From the NCBI GenBank assembly GCA_023252335.1, contig JAJPEA010000002.1, forward strand, positions 1-43,121: a stretch of 43,121 nucleotides of DNA, read 5' to 3'. The notes below the pieces were generated by a model. That model ran no database searches and was not told the DNA's origin. It worked only from the letters and a program-made list of their open reading frames with translations. The DNA comes from Nitrosotalea sp. GTDB lineage: Archaea; Thermoproteota; Nitrososphaeria; Nitrososphaerales; Nitrosopumilaceae. Below are positions 16,390 to 24,794 of this stretch, in pieces. The stretch's first letter is position 1, and each line of letters starts with the position of its first letter. A program made the translations under genes and the position numbers.

Positions 16390-17778
16390 CTAGCTAAACT
16401 CATGGACTACATCCATAAGACTTGCTTTGAATTCTTCTGTAGTCAATCCCCACTTGCCATATTCATCTTTGAATGCGTCCCATGAAGCTTCTGCTTCACT
16501 TGCAATCTCCAAGATCTTTGCCCCTATTGCCTTTGTGTTTACAAGTATGGTGACATTTGCTTGTTCGGTTTCTAGTATTGGAATCTTGATGAAAATCATT
16601 CTTGATTCCTCTATGTGGAATCTATCCTTTATGATGTTCTTTAGAGCATCTCTTTCTTTTGCTTCAAAGTCTCCTTTTACTTTTACCAATACACAGCAGG
16701 AATCCTTGGGTCCTCCCTTGTCTCTTATGTCGTTTTCATCAATATCAAACAAAACTGCATCCTCTTTCTTGTTGATGTGCTCTACAATTCCCTCCATTGT
16801 ATTGTGTTTGGTACTTGCCATCAAATCAGAATTCCACTGCCTCTCTTCTGGAATCACTGGAATTACCCACGTAATTGCAAATCTTGGTCTCTTTGTTGCA
16901 AGCCACGTTCTATAGTTTGACATGTCCCATTCTGTCTCCCTTGCAAAAGATGCAGTAAACATGGAAATTGCATTTGCTGCAATCAAGTTCATTCCTCTGT
17001 AATCCTTCCAGCCTACTTCGTGTTCTTTTGGAAGATCATCTATGATTGAGGACATTTTGTCTAGTCTCTTTTCATGTTTCTGTGCAAGTTCTCTTAGTCT
17101 TTTATTTGAAAATAAGATTGAACAGTCACTATATTTTATCTGGTGTTCAAGATTCATGACGATATTGATTGCAGATGCTTCTAGAATTACTGGGTCCCAT
17201 CCAAATTCTGGTAATAGGCCAAATGATGCAATTGTAGCATGTTCCTTTGTGTCCTTTTTGATGTATTGCATAAAGGCACTTGCAAATGAAGCCCCTGTAC
17301 CACCACCCATTGCAAATGGAATTGTAAAACCTCTTACTGGTTCTGGAGAAAGACTTGCAAGTTGTTTTTGCATGTCATACTTTGTGCTTACTTCTTTGAT
17401 GAATCTAGTACGGCCCTCTGCCCAGTTTCTAGCTGCACCGCCTGCACCAGAAATTACATGCTTGTCTCTTAAAGCAAACAGGTCTGGGTATGACTGTAAA
17501 ATCAAATTGGCAGCTCGTGGGTCTAGATCAATTAAGAGTGCTCTTGGAATAAGCGGAATCTCACTTCCACCATATGCATTTGGAAATCGTAAAATTGTAC
17601 TTCCGTATCTTTTGAGTATGCGGGACTCGTCTTTTTCACCCTTTAATGTTGGCTTTAATGGATCTGCTCCGACATCAATCAATAGTCTTCGATATGATTC
17701 TGCACCAAGACCAATCCCACAGTGACCAAAACATGTCATTATAACTGGCGCTGGTGGTAATGGAGCAAATTTTGACAA
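16390..17778 (-). CDS. Tubulin-like GTPase (artubulin-type)
   Basis: 462 residues, the length of eukaryotic tubulin and longer than FtsZ. The N-terminal FGHCGIGLG (17-25) matches the tubulin T1 loop region GQCGNQIG. PRALLIDLDPRA (78-89) matches the PRAVLVDLEP strand of tubulin. SGAGGAARNWAEG (110-122) matches the tubulin T3 loop SGAGNNWAKG, which FtsZ lacks. The signature GGGTGAS is at 158-164. EHQIKYSDC and SNKRL (211-228) match the EN.D and DNEAL region. NLIAANAISMFTASFARE.EWDMSNY (264-289) matches helix H7-T7-H8 of tubulin. Artubulins were described from Nitrosarchaeum-type genomes, and this looks like one. TTG 17778 keeps strand S1; ATG 17742 would cut it. It leads an operon with the coiled-coil gene. 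Confidence 0.85.
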   Translation of the reverse strand: MSKFAPLPPAPVIMTCFGHCGIGLGAESYRRLLIDVGADPLKPTLKGEKDESRILKRYGSTILRFPNAYGGSEIPLIPRALLIDLDPRAANLILQSYPDLFALRDKHVISGAGGAARNWAEGRTRFIKEVSTKYDMQKQLASLSPEPVRGFTIPFAMGGGTGASFASAFMQYIKKDTKEHATIASFGLLPEFGWDPVILEASAINIVMNLEHQIKYSDCSILFSNKRLRELAQKHEKRLDKMSSIIDDLPKEHEVGWKDYRGMNLIAANAISMFTASFARETEWDMSNYRTWLATKRPRFAITWVIPVIPEERQWNSDLMASTKHNTMEGIVEHINKKEDAVLFDIDENDIRDKGGPKDSCCVLVKVKGDFEAKERDALKNIIKDRFHIEESRMIFIKIPILETEQANVTILVNTKAIGAKILEIASEAEASWDAFKDEYGKWGLTTEEFKASLMDVVHEFS

Positions 17779-17935
17779 GTCTAATCACTAATTGAAACTA
17801 GAACTTGTCTCTTTAATGGTATTGTCCAAGATTGTACAGTCCATGCTTGATAGTTGTAGACATGATGTTGCTTTTGTTCCAATTTTAATCCTGGAAATTA
17901 GATTATTCTTTTTGAATTTAAGATTTAAGAATGAT

Positions 17936-18232
17936 TTATCCTTCTTCTGTCAGAGCTTGTTTGAGCACACGAAATTCTTCTATTGATATTTGTCCTTCTG
18001 CAAGTCTAATTCGGAGAAGTTCGATGGATGTATCTTTTTTGGGTGGAGTTGTGACTTGGGGTTGCTCTACTGTATTATTGGATGACTCTAGCAAATCATG
18101 GATGTATCTATAATCTGACATGACAATTGGCTCATCATTTTTTACAGTCTCCATTATCTCTCGTAGTCTTTTTGGATTTCCTTTACCTGCTGCAAGCAAA
18201 CCCTTGATTGTTTTTAACATATCTTCTGACAT
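17936..18232 (-). CDS. Small SHOCT-type protein with a repeated N-terminal module
   Basis: 98 residues. The C-terminal 70-97 (LLRIRLAEGQISIEEFRVLK) is a SHOCT-like short helical domain. The N-terminal about 50 residues (MSEDMLKTIKGLLAAGKGNP... YRYIHDLLES) are similar to the N-terminus of the membrane protein at 28067-28834, so this is a module shared by two genes of the window. The ATG lies 1 base after the stop of the TPR gene, so both are probably one transcript. SHOCT domains often mediate oligomerisation; no further function can be assigned. Confidence 0.72.
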   Translation of the reverse strand: MSEDMLKTIKGLLAAGKGNPKRLREIMETVKNDEPIVMSDYRYIHDLLESSNNTVEQPQVTTPPKKDTSIELLRIRLAEGQISIEEFRVLKQALTEEG

Positions 18233-18233
18233 T

Positions 18234-19043
18234 TTATTTCACTATTGTCTTGAATCTGGGATCCCCTTTTATCTTATCGAATGACGAGTCTTTGATGGCC
18301 CAGCTTTTTATGGTTTTGCCATAATGCGATATTGCCTGTGCAAGAAGAACAAGGGCATCATCGTTTTGTCCTATCTGGGCTTTACTTCTTGCCTTTGCAT
18401 AAATTATTGTACCGTTTTTTGGAAACTCTTTTAGTATTTTATCAAAGATTATGATTGCCTCATCATGTCTGCCAAGCTCTGACAGTTCTGTTGCCTTGTA
18501 AAATATTGCCTCATTGTTTTCTGGTTCTTTTTCCAAAATTTTATCAAAGTATGACAATGCATCTTCATGTTTTTTTTGTTTGCCAAGCACCAATCCTTTA
18601 TAGTGCATTGCTTGCATGTTTTCTGGTTCTTTGTCAAGTACCTTGTTTAAACAATTTATGGCATCATCATACTTTTCAAGTCTGATTGATGTAATTCCTT
18701 TGTTATACAATGCTGGTAGATATTCTGGTTCATTTGATAATGCCCTGTCATAATATGTAACTGCTTTTTCAAATTGCTGCAACTCTGCAAAATGATTTCC
18801 TAGATTGTTTAATGCGTCAACATGATTGGAATCATATTCGATTATTTTCTCAAAGCATGATATGGCATCTTTGTTTTTCTTTAGCTTCAGAAGAGACATT
18901 CCTTTGTTATATAATGCGTCTACGTTTTTTGGGTCTTGTTTTAGTGCCTTGTCAAAAAATGATATGGCATCTTTGTGTTTTTCAATCTTGGCATAACTTA
19001 TTCCTTCTAAAACTGTTCTTTCCGTTTGATTTTTTTCACTCAT
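18234..19043 (-). CDS. Tetratricopeptide repeat protein
   Basis: 269 residues made of about seven TPR units, e.g. AISFFDKALKQDPKNVDALYNKG and AVTYYDRALSNEPEYLPALYNKG, in 34-residue periodicity from residue 10 to 245. No signal peptide, so a cytoplasmic protein-interaction scaffold. It is cotranscribed with the downstream SHOCT-type gene and lies just upstream of the tubulin-like operon in the same direction (157 bases between), which makes a functional link possible but unproven. Confidence 0.88.
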   Translation of the reverse strand: MSEKNQTERTVLEGISYAKIEKHKDAISFFDKALKQDPKNVDALYNKGMSLLKLKKNKDAISCFEKIIEYDSNHVDALNNLGNHFAELQQFEKAVTYYDRALSNEPEYLPALYNKGITSIRLEKYDDAINCLNKVLDKEPENMQAMHYKGLVLGKQKKHEDALSYFDKILEKEPENNEAIFYKATELSELGRHDEAIIIFDKILKEFPKNGTIIYAKARSKAQIGQNDDALVLLAQAISHYGKTIKSWAIKDSSFDKIKGDPRFKTIVK

Positions 19044-19158
19044 TTTTATACACTAGAAAATATACGCAATGTCTTGTTTAATGTTTTTTGATGGAGTCAT
19101 GCAAGATTGACAATTCTATGACTTTTAAACAAAATAAATTCTTCTCATGACTGTGAGG

Positions 19159-20439
19159 TCAACTGCTTGTTTCTTGCCTTGTTTCTGGAAATGCCTTTTT
19201 GATGTATCTTGAAAGAATTGGGTACTGGAGTATTAGCGATGATAACACCACTCCGAATGTGATTGTTTTTAGTATCTCCTTGAACTCGCTTTCAGGAAGG
19301 GTTGCCACCAGTGCTACTGAGAGTGCCCCTCTCATACCTCCAATCATGACAACATGTCTCCATGGGCCTATCGTCTTTTCTTTTGTAAATCTGTGAGTTA
19401 CTGCAAGTATTGGATATGTAGATGCAGCCCTTGCTGCCAATACAATGATGACTGCAAGTGCAATTAGAGGAATATTTTGACCTATTCGAACAATGTCCAT
19501 GTTCAATCCAAGGTACAAAAATGCAACAGAGTTTGCAAAAAATGCTATCATTTCCCAAAAGTTAGTTGCGTACGCTCTTACTTTTTCACTTATGATGTGG
19601 GGTTTTCTCATGATTATGCCAAACCATAATCCTGCTGCAGCTGCTGCAACAAGTCCTGATAGACCAAGTGAATTTGCAATTACAACTGCACCAAAAAGAA
19701 CTGCTACCGAAAGTGCTGTCTCAGAAAGTGGTTCTTCTAGCAATTTATGTAAAAACTGTGAACCTACTGCAAGACCTATCCCTATGCTGATGCCTCCAAA
19801 AAATACTAGTGCAAAATGTCCAATAGTTTCTAAAATATTAACATTGATTCCTGTTGGAACACCTGGAGAAAGTAATGATCCCTGTGTAACTGATACTGCA
19901 ATGATTGAAGAAAATATGATTGCACCAGCTGCATCATTAAAACTAGCTTCTGATTCCATCAATGTTGCAAGTTGGCCTGGAACTTTCATTCGCTTGAAAA
20001 CTTCAATTACTATTGCAGCATCGGTGGGTGCAATTAGTGCAGCAAAAGCAAAAGCAACAATTGTTGGTAGCCCTGCAAGATATGAGAGTAATAGTCCTCC
20101 AACTATGGTGGCAACTCCAACTCCCACTGTGGATAATAACAGGGATGATATTCTGATTGTCTTAAACTGTTCCCGATCTATTCTCATCATTGCTTCAAAA
20201 ATTAGAGGCGGAATGACAAAGTAGAGAATAAGTTTTGGATCTACCTTGAATCCTGAAATATTTGGAATTCCATGACCTGTAAAATCTATGATTGATATTG
20301 AAATTCCAATTGCAACTAGAATCATGGTATAAGGGATCTTTACCTTGGTTGCAATCAGAGAAGCAAGAAATATTGTAGCAAGAAATACTGGGATAACAAA
20401 TTCACTTGATAGGAGGTGGCCCAAACTTAGATCTGCCAT
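19159..20439 (-). CDS. CPA1-type Na+(K+)/H+ antiporter
   Basis: 426 residues with about 12 transmembrane helices. Typical cation:proton antiporter blocks are present: LIAPTDAAIVIEVFKRMKVP (TM with Asp), ESEASFNDAAGAIIF with the ND pair of electroneutral CPA1 exchangers, and GMRGALSVAL near the C-terminus. It exchanges Na+ or K+ for H+ to control pH and ion balance. There is no C-terminal TrkA/RCK domain. It lies downstream of a small two-helix membrane-protein gene in the same direction (58 bases between) and might be cotranscribed. Confidence 0.9.
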   Translation of the reverse strand: MADLSLGHLLSSEFVIPVFLATIFLASLIATKVKIPYTMILVAIGISISIIDFTGHGIPNISGFKVDPKLILYFVIPPLIFEAMMRIDREQFKTIRISSLLLSTVGVGVATIVGGLLLSYLAGLPTIVAFAFAALIAPTDAAIVIEVFKRMKVPGQLATLMESEASFNDAAGAIIFSSIIAVSVTQGSLLSPGVPTGINVNILETIGHFALVFFGGISIGIGLAVGSQFLHKLLEEPLSETALSVAVLFGAVVIANSLGLSGLVAAAAAGLWFGIIMRKPHIISEKVRAYATNFWEMIAFFANSVAFLYLGLNMDIVRIGQNIPLIALAVIIVLAARAASTYPILAVTHRFTKEKTIGPWRHVVMIGGMRGALSVALVATLPESEFKEILKTITFGVVLSSLILQYPILSRYIKKAFPETRQETSS

Positions 20440-20497
20440 CCTTAGACTTTTGATGTCAAATTATAAAAGTGGTTGCTAAATCTGGGATGATTTGTGA

Positions 20498-20707
20498 TTA
20501 TTTTCGTCGATCCATCATTTTTTGTCTGTTTCTTCTCAGAATGCGAAACCCCAAAAATATTCCAAGTGATATGTTTACCATTCCAAGTGCAGTCAGAATA
20601 AAGTTTGGATTGGTAAACACGACTAGCCCCATGAATATGCCCCAAAACCCTGCGATGAAAAACATGACTGTTATGATTGTTAATCTACGATTGGAGGGGG
20701 TAGTCAT
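20498..20707 (-). CDS. Small two-helix membrane protein
   Basis: 69 residues from ATG 20707 (MTTPSNRRLTI), two hydrophobic helices (about 9-28 and 36-55) and a basic C-terminus RRNRQKMMDRRK. The frame opens to ATG 20740, but TTTAATA at 20731-20737 sits at leaderless distance from 20707 and would lie inside a longer gene. No family is recognised. It is followed by the CPA1 antiporter gene; a role with it is possible only by position. Confidence 0.6.
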   Translation of the reverse strand: MTTPSNRRLTIITVMFFIAGFWGIFMGLVVFTNPNFILTALGMVNISLGIFLGFRILRRNRQKMMDRRK

Positions 20708-20730
20708 TATCGATTTTGATTTTATGACAC

Positions 20731-20737
20731 TATTAAA
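20731..20737 (-). promoter_or_regulatory. TATA box before the small membrane gene
   Basis: TTTAATA (minus strand) is centred about 27 nt before ATG 20707. It argues for that start and against the longer reading from 20740. Confidence 0.45.
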
Positions 20738-20783
20738 CATTAAGAGAATTACATTCTAAATTACAACAATGTAGAAAATCTGT

Positions 20784-23270
20784 CTAGGGAAATTCTTTTC
20801 TTACACTATGAACAAATCTTGCATGAATTCTTATCCTTTCCAAAGTTTGTGCAAGCTTCATCTCAGTTCCAGGAACATGATGTCTTGCAAAAAAGTTTCT
20901 TACCTCTTTCTCTTTTTCAAAATCAGATTCAATTGAAACACTACCAATTATTCTGTTAAGAAGTGGATTTCCTATGCCAAATCTTGATACGATTCCTTTC
21001 CAATTTTGTTTTATCCATGGCAAGACTAGTTCTTTGCCTTGTGGGTTTGTAATCATTCTTGCAATTGGTTGAAATAGGTTTTGTGTTCTGACTTCTTTTG
21101 AGAGTGTAAACAAGAGTGTCTTTGATAATAATTTTCTGTCCTGAAAGTTTGCAAGAGAACTAAGCAGTCTGACCATTTCTTCTTGTGTTGGTGCCTTGCG
21201 ATATAGACTGAGCATTTTTTGATATGTGGACGAGTCTCCTGTCCAAGCTATTATTGAATATACAGGACTGCGAAGATCTGGATGTAGTTTTCCAGTTTTT
21301 AACAAATTACCAAACCTTGCTTTTGCCTCTGTAATTATGTCTTGATCTTCTAGTCTTCCAAGTGAGCTGATTACCTGTGAACGTAAGAGTGCGCTTGTTG
21401 ACTTTTCTCCATTGACTGGGTCCCATCCAAGTTTTGCAAATATCTTGTTAAAGAAATCATGATTGAATTCTTTTATCTCGTCCCAAAACTTTTCTTTTGA
21501 TAGCAATATGTAGAAAAAGTTCAGGCTAGATATGATATCTGTCAATACAACATAATCATCTTCGTCTTCATAATGTCTAACAAAGTCAAGATAGTCTCTA
21601 AATGATATCTGATTTGATACGCAAAGTGCAAAGAGATCATGATGGATGCTCCAACGGTCTACATTTGATATTGTTTTTGCTTCAACTTGAGTTGCTAGTG
21701 AATCAAGGGCATCTTTGTCATATTTTACTCGATAAAATCCCTTTTGGCCGTCATTTACCTTGAACCAGTCTTCCTTGTAAGGGATGGTAATTGGTCCTTT
21801 CATCAGTTTGGTAGTTACCTTGTCTCCAGTTCTCACGGAGAGCGGAATAATCCAGTTTCCTTGTTTTGTTTTACCATTATTTTCCAAAAGGAATCTACTC
21901 TGAGATAATTTCAATTTCGAGTCTTTTATTTGGGCTTCAATCACTGGATATCCTACTTGTCTTACCCATGTGTTCATCATTTGTCGCACTGGTTGTCTTG
22001 ATATTGATCCAAGCGAGTTCCAAAGATCTTCAGTTGTTGCATTTGCATATTCATGTTTTTTCAGATAACTGTGTAATCCTTTTCTAAAATTGTCATCTCC
22101 GATAAAGTTCTCTAGCATCATGAGTACACATCCGCCCTTGTTGTAACTAATCTCATCAAATATCTGTCGCACGTCTGCAGGACTTTTTACTGGTACATCA
22201 ATTGGATGCGATGATTTTAGAGAATCAAGACTTAGACCTCCCGACATTTCTGAAATGAGAAACTGATCCCAGAAATCCCACTCGGGGTATAGTGCGTCAA
22301 CTGCTTTTGTTGCCATGAATGTAGCAAAACTCTCATTGAGCCATAGATCATTCCACCATTTCATGGTGACCAAATTGCCAAACCACTGGTGTGCTATCTC
22401 ATGTGCAATTACTTCGGCAATGTGTTGTTTTGTTTCAGTAGATGATGTTTTTGGATCATAAAGAAGAATGGTCTCTCTGAATGTGATTGCACCCCAGTTT
22501 TCCATTGCACCTGACGCAAAGTCAGGTATTGCAATCATGTCAAGTTTGGGTAATGGATATGCAATCTTGAAATATTTTTCAAAGTATGACAAGAATTGTT
22601 TTGTAAACTCTAGAGAAAGTTTTCCTTGGTGCTTCTTTCCTTGTGTGGTTATTACTCTGATCAAAGTCTTGCCAGACTTGGTTGAGATGTGTTCAAATTC
22701 TCCAACTGCAAGATAGAGCAAATACGTGGACATGATTGGAGTAGTATCAAACTTGTACAGGATTTTTTGATCTACTGTTTTCTTTGATATTATTGGCATG
22801 TTTGAGATTGCGGTGTGGGTCTTGTCAACTAAAAGTGAGACATCAAATGTTGCTTTGGCTTCTGGTTCATCCCAACATGGAAATGCTCTTCGTGCATCGG
22901 CTGCCTCAAACTGAGTGGTTGCAAGGTGTTTTTCTCTTCCTTTGTACTTGTATTTGCTTCTGTAAAATCCGACAAGCTTGTCATTTAATTGTCCTATGAA
23001 ATCAATTGAAAGAACTGCCTTGCCAGATATTTTTTGAGAAAATGTGAGTGTGAGTTCTTCTGTCTTTTCATCAAGTCTTGGCTTTGGTTTGATCTCTATT
23101 CCATTCCAAGATATCTTACACTGTTTTATTTCAAGTTCTGCTGCATGTAGTACAATTTTGTTTGTAGGTCTTGATATCTTGATTGATATTTCCTCTTTTC
23201 CTCTGAATGTAAATTTCTTAAAATCTGGTTCGAACTCTAATTCATAATTTATTGGAAAGACGTCTTTCAC
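20784..23270 (-). CDS. M1-family zinc aminopeptidase (tricorn-interacting factor F2/F3 type)
   Basis: 828 residues, normal for the family. The substrate-recognition GAMEN motif is at 254-258. The zinc site is HEIAHQW at 290-296 (His290, His294) with Glu313 (NESF) as third ligand and Glu291 as catalytic base. The N-terminal beta-domain, DARRAFPCWDEP and the C-terminal helical ERAP1-like domain are present. It releases N-terminal residues from peptides, probably finishing peptides made by the proteasome. The GTG start at 23270 is supported by a TATA box about 27 nt upstream. Confidence 0.93.
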   Translation of the reverse strand: MKDVFPINYELEFEPDFKKFTFRGKEEISIKISRPTNKIVLHAAELEIKQCKISWNGIEIKPKPRLDEKTEELTLTFSQKISGKAVLSIDFIGQLNDKLVGFYRSKYKYKGREKHLATTQFEAADARRAFPCWDEPEAKATFDVSLLVDKTHTAISNMPIISKKTVDQKILYKFDTTPIMSTYLLYLAVGEFEHISTKSGKTLIRVITTQGKKHQGKLSLEFTKQFLSYFEKYFKIAYPLPKLDMIAIPDFASGAMENWGAITFRETILLYDPKTSSTETKQHIAEVIAHEIAHQWFGNLVTMKWWNDLWLNESFATFMATKAVDALYPEWDFWDQFLISEMSGGLSLDSLKSSHPIDVPVKSPADVRQIFDEISYNKGGCVLMMLENFIGDDNFRKGLHSYLKKHEYANATTEDLWNSLGSISRQPVRQMMNTWVRQVGYPVIEAQIKDSKLKLSQSRFLLENNGKTKQGNWIIPLSVRTGDKVTTKLMKGPITIPYKEDWFKVNDGQKGFYRVKYDKDALDSLATQVEAKTISNVDRWSIHHDLFALCVSNQISFRDYLDFVRHYEDEDDYVVLTDIISSLNFFYILLSKEKFWDEIKEFNHDFFNKIFAKLGWDPVNGEKSTSALLRSQVISSLGRLEDQDIITEAKARFGNLLKTGKLHPDLRSPVYSIIAWTGDSSTYQKMLSLYRKAPTQEEMVRLLSSLANFQDRKLLSKTLLFTLSKEVRTQNLFQPIARMITNPQGKELVLPWIKQNWKGIVSRFGIGNPLLNRIIGSVSIESDFEKEKEVRNFFARHHVPGTEMKLAQTLERIRIHARFVHSVRKEFP

Positions 23271-23291
23271 AAGATTTTTGTTCTAATATAC

Positions 23292-23301
23292 ACGTAATAT
23301 A
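23292..23301 (-). promoter_or_regulatory. TATA box of the M1 aminopeptidase gene
   Basis: GTATATTACG on the minus strand, centred about 27 nt before GTG 23270. It predicts a leaderless mRNA with GTG start. Confidence 0.45.
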
Positions 23302-23305
23302 CTTT

Positions 23306-23803
23306 CTAATGTAAAACGTGGACTAGCCAGTGTATGAAGTGTACTCCAAAGAATACTATTGCAACTGCTTTTACGGTCTTACCTGTTGTCATTGCAATAG
23401 AATATTTTACAATGTTGTACTTTTTGGTTCCAGCCACTATTGATACAACATCTCCAAGTATGGGTATCCATGGGGAAAAGAAAATTACTGTAAACCAACC
23501 ATATTTTGTCATTATGTTGATACTTTTTTGTTCCTGTTTTTTTTCTGGAGTTTTTCTGAGTTTCTTTAACAGTCTTCCATTGTATCCGATATAGTATGCA
23601 ATATAGCCACCAATTGTAGAGCCAACCACTAGTACCAAAAATACATCAAGTATGTTTGTACCGCTCAACAATAAAGCTGAAATGGTAATCTCTGTTGGAA
23701 TTGGAATGAAACTTGAAAACATTCCATTAAAAAAAAGTCCCAATAAACCGTATTTCATGAATATTGCATTATTAAACAGTGCATGTGTAACCTCACCTAA
23801 CAT
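23306..23803 (-). CDS. DedA/VTT-domain membrane protein
   Basis: 165 residues with about four or five membrane segments. The pattern FNGMFSSFIPIPTEITISALLLSG, then GSTIGGYIAYYIGYNG and YGWFTVIFFSPWIPILGDVVSIVAG, is that of the VTT (SNARE-associated/DedA, YqaA-like) superfamily, whose members include lipid scramblases and carriers. The conserved IP..E and the re-entrant SPWIPILGD region are visible. It is shorter than bacterial DedA (about 200 residues), similar to YqaA types. It lies between the aminopeptidase and a small gene on the same strand. Confidence 0.8.
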   Translation of the reverse strand: MLGEVTHALFNNAIFMKYGLLGLFFNGMFSSFIPIPTEITISALLLSGTNILDVFLVLVVGSTIGGYIAYYIGYNGRLLKKLRKTPEKKQEQKSINIMTKYGWFTVIFFSPWIPILGDVVSIVAGTKKYNIVKYSIAMTTGKTVKAVAIVFFGVHFIHWLVHVLH

Positions 23804-23818
23804 TGCCTGAGCTTCATT

Positions 23819-24052
23819 CTAGCTCATTTTAAATGAATTGCCATATTTTACATCATGATCATAAATTGCATTACCTATTTTTTTGAGAAGTTTTGTTTTG
23901 GATTTTTGTGCTTTCTTGTCATGACTGTAATCTTTTTTCTCTATGAGATCATGGAGGTGTTCAAGCTCTGCTCTTGATAACGCATTAATTCCTCTTGTAA
24001 ATACAATGTCTAAAAGTTGGAGTCTTTCAAGGTCGTCGTTATTGTCTTGCAT
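23819..24052 (-). CDS. Small charged helical protein, unknown
   Basis: 77 residues from ATG 24052 (MQDNNDDLERLQLLDIV). Helical and charged, with LSRAELEHLHDLIEKKDYS and a Lys-rich middle. The frame continues to 24097, but the TATA element at 24071-24080 lies about 23 nt before ATG 24052 and inside the longer reading. No family is recognised. Divergent from the DUF167 gene, with which it appears to share a promoter element. Ends 15 bases before the DedA-type gene. Confidence 0.6.
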   Translation of the reverse strand: MQDNNDDLERLQLLDIVFTRGINALSRAELEHLHDLIEKKDYSHDKKAQKSKTKLLKKIGNAIYDHDVKYGNSFKMS

Positions 24053-24070
24053 AATTGTTGTATCTCTATC

Positions 24071-24080
24071 TTTAATATTT
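24071..24080. promoter_or_regulatory. Shared palindromic TATA element between divergent genes
   Basis: TTTAATATTT reads AAATATTAAA on the other strand. Its centre is about 25 nt before ATG 24101 (plus) and about 24 nt before ATG 24052 (minus). One box is therefore correctly placed for leaderless transcription in both directions. Confidence 0.5.
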
Positions 24081-24100
24081 GTCTTACATAAAGACAAAAT

Positions 24101-24313
24101 ATGTTCTACAGAGTATCTGTATCATTTCACAAGGATTATGTAAAAATAACAAATGATATCATCGAAGTTGGTATAATGGAAAAACCTGTAAAAGGCAAGG
24201 CAAATACCGCAATAATAAAACAGATTGCAAAACATCTTGGCATATCAAAATCTAAGATACGAATAGTTGCAGGAGAAAAATCACAAGACAAGATAATTGA
24301 AGTGTTACAATAA
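24101..24313 (+). CDS. YggU/DUF167 family protein
   Basis: 70 residues. Contains the family pattern VGIMEKPVKGKANTAIIKQIAKHL followed by SKIRIVAGEKSQDKIIEV. DUF167 proteins are small, conserved in all domains, and of unknown biochemical role. It is slightly shorter than bacterial YggU (about 95-100) because the N-terminal strand is trimmed. ATG 24101 lies at leaderless distance from the shared TATA box. Confidence 0.85.
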   Translation: MFYRVSVSFHKDYVKITNDIIEVGIMEKPVKGKANTAIIKQIAKHLGISKSKIRIVAGEKSQDKIIEVLQ

Positions 24314-24354
24314 TTTAACAAACCCTAAAAAACAAGTTAAATCCAGTTTATCTT

Positions 24355-24753
24355 GTGAAGACATCTGCAATTTTGATAATCTTTGTCATTGCGATTGTAT
24401 CAACTATGATACATCCTGGATATTCTCAGCTTACCAAATCTAGCGCCACACTTGAAAATGGCATTTGGTATACTAGCGTTGGAAAACAAGTACAGGTTAC
24501 AACCGATGTTACAAACGGACAAGACAAGTCACAGCCATTTGCATATCTTGTGCAGATTGAAAACCAAGATGGAGTCGTGTGTTCTTTATCATGGATAACT
24601 GGTACACTTGATGCAGGTCAGTCTCTTAGTCCCTCCCAATCATGGATCCCTACTACGCCTGGAACATATACTGCTCAGATCTTTGTGTGGGAAAGCGTGG
24701 GAAACCCTGATGCACTATCTCCTCCGCTTGCAATGAAAATTGTTGTATCCTAG
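24355..24753 (+). CDS. Small secreted beta-sandwich protein
   Basis: 132 residues from GTG 24355. Signal peptide about 1-24 (ending GYSQ). The rest is a single Ig-like/CARDB-type domain with a typical GKQVQVTTDVTNGQDKSQPF start and PTTPGTYTAQIFVWES near the end. There is no membrane anchor, so it is free or surface bound. The biochemical role is unknown. The GTG start lies 41 bases after the DUF167 gene, so it may be in the same transcript. Confidence 0.68.
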   Translation: MKTSAILIIFVIAIVSTMIHPGYSQLTKSSATLENGIWYTSVGKQVQVTTDVTNGQDKSQPFAYLVQIENQDGVVCSLSWITGTLDAGQSLSPSQSWIPTTPGTYTAQIFVWESVGNPDALSPPLAMKIVVS

Positions 24754-24764
24754 ATTAGCATAAG

Positions 24765-24774
24765 TTATAATTTA
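24765..24774 (+). promoter_or_regulatory. TATA box of the 111-residue gene
   Basis: TTATAATTTA, centred 25-26 nt before ATG 24795, predicting a leaderless transcript. Confidence 0.55.
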
Positions 24775-24794
24775 GAAATTTACAATCTAATGCT

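Noticed and set aside
17042..17725. 227-codon plus-strand frame
   Set aside because: Reverse shadow of the tubulin-like gene, with Ser/Pro/Ala-rich composition and no recognisable motif.
19493..20224. 243-codon plus-strand frame
   Set aside because: Lies wholly inside the antiporter gene on the other strand; its Ala/Thr/Pro composition is the typical reverse-frame shadow.
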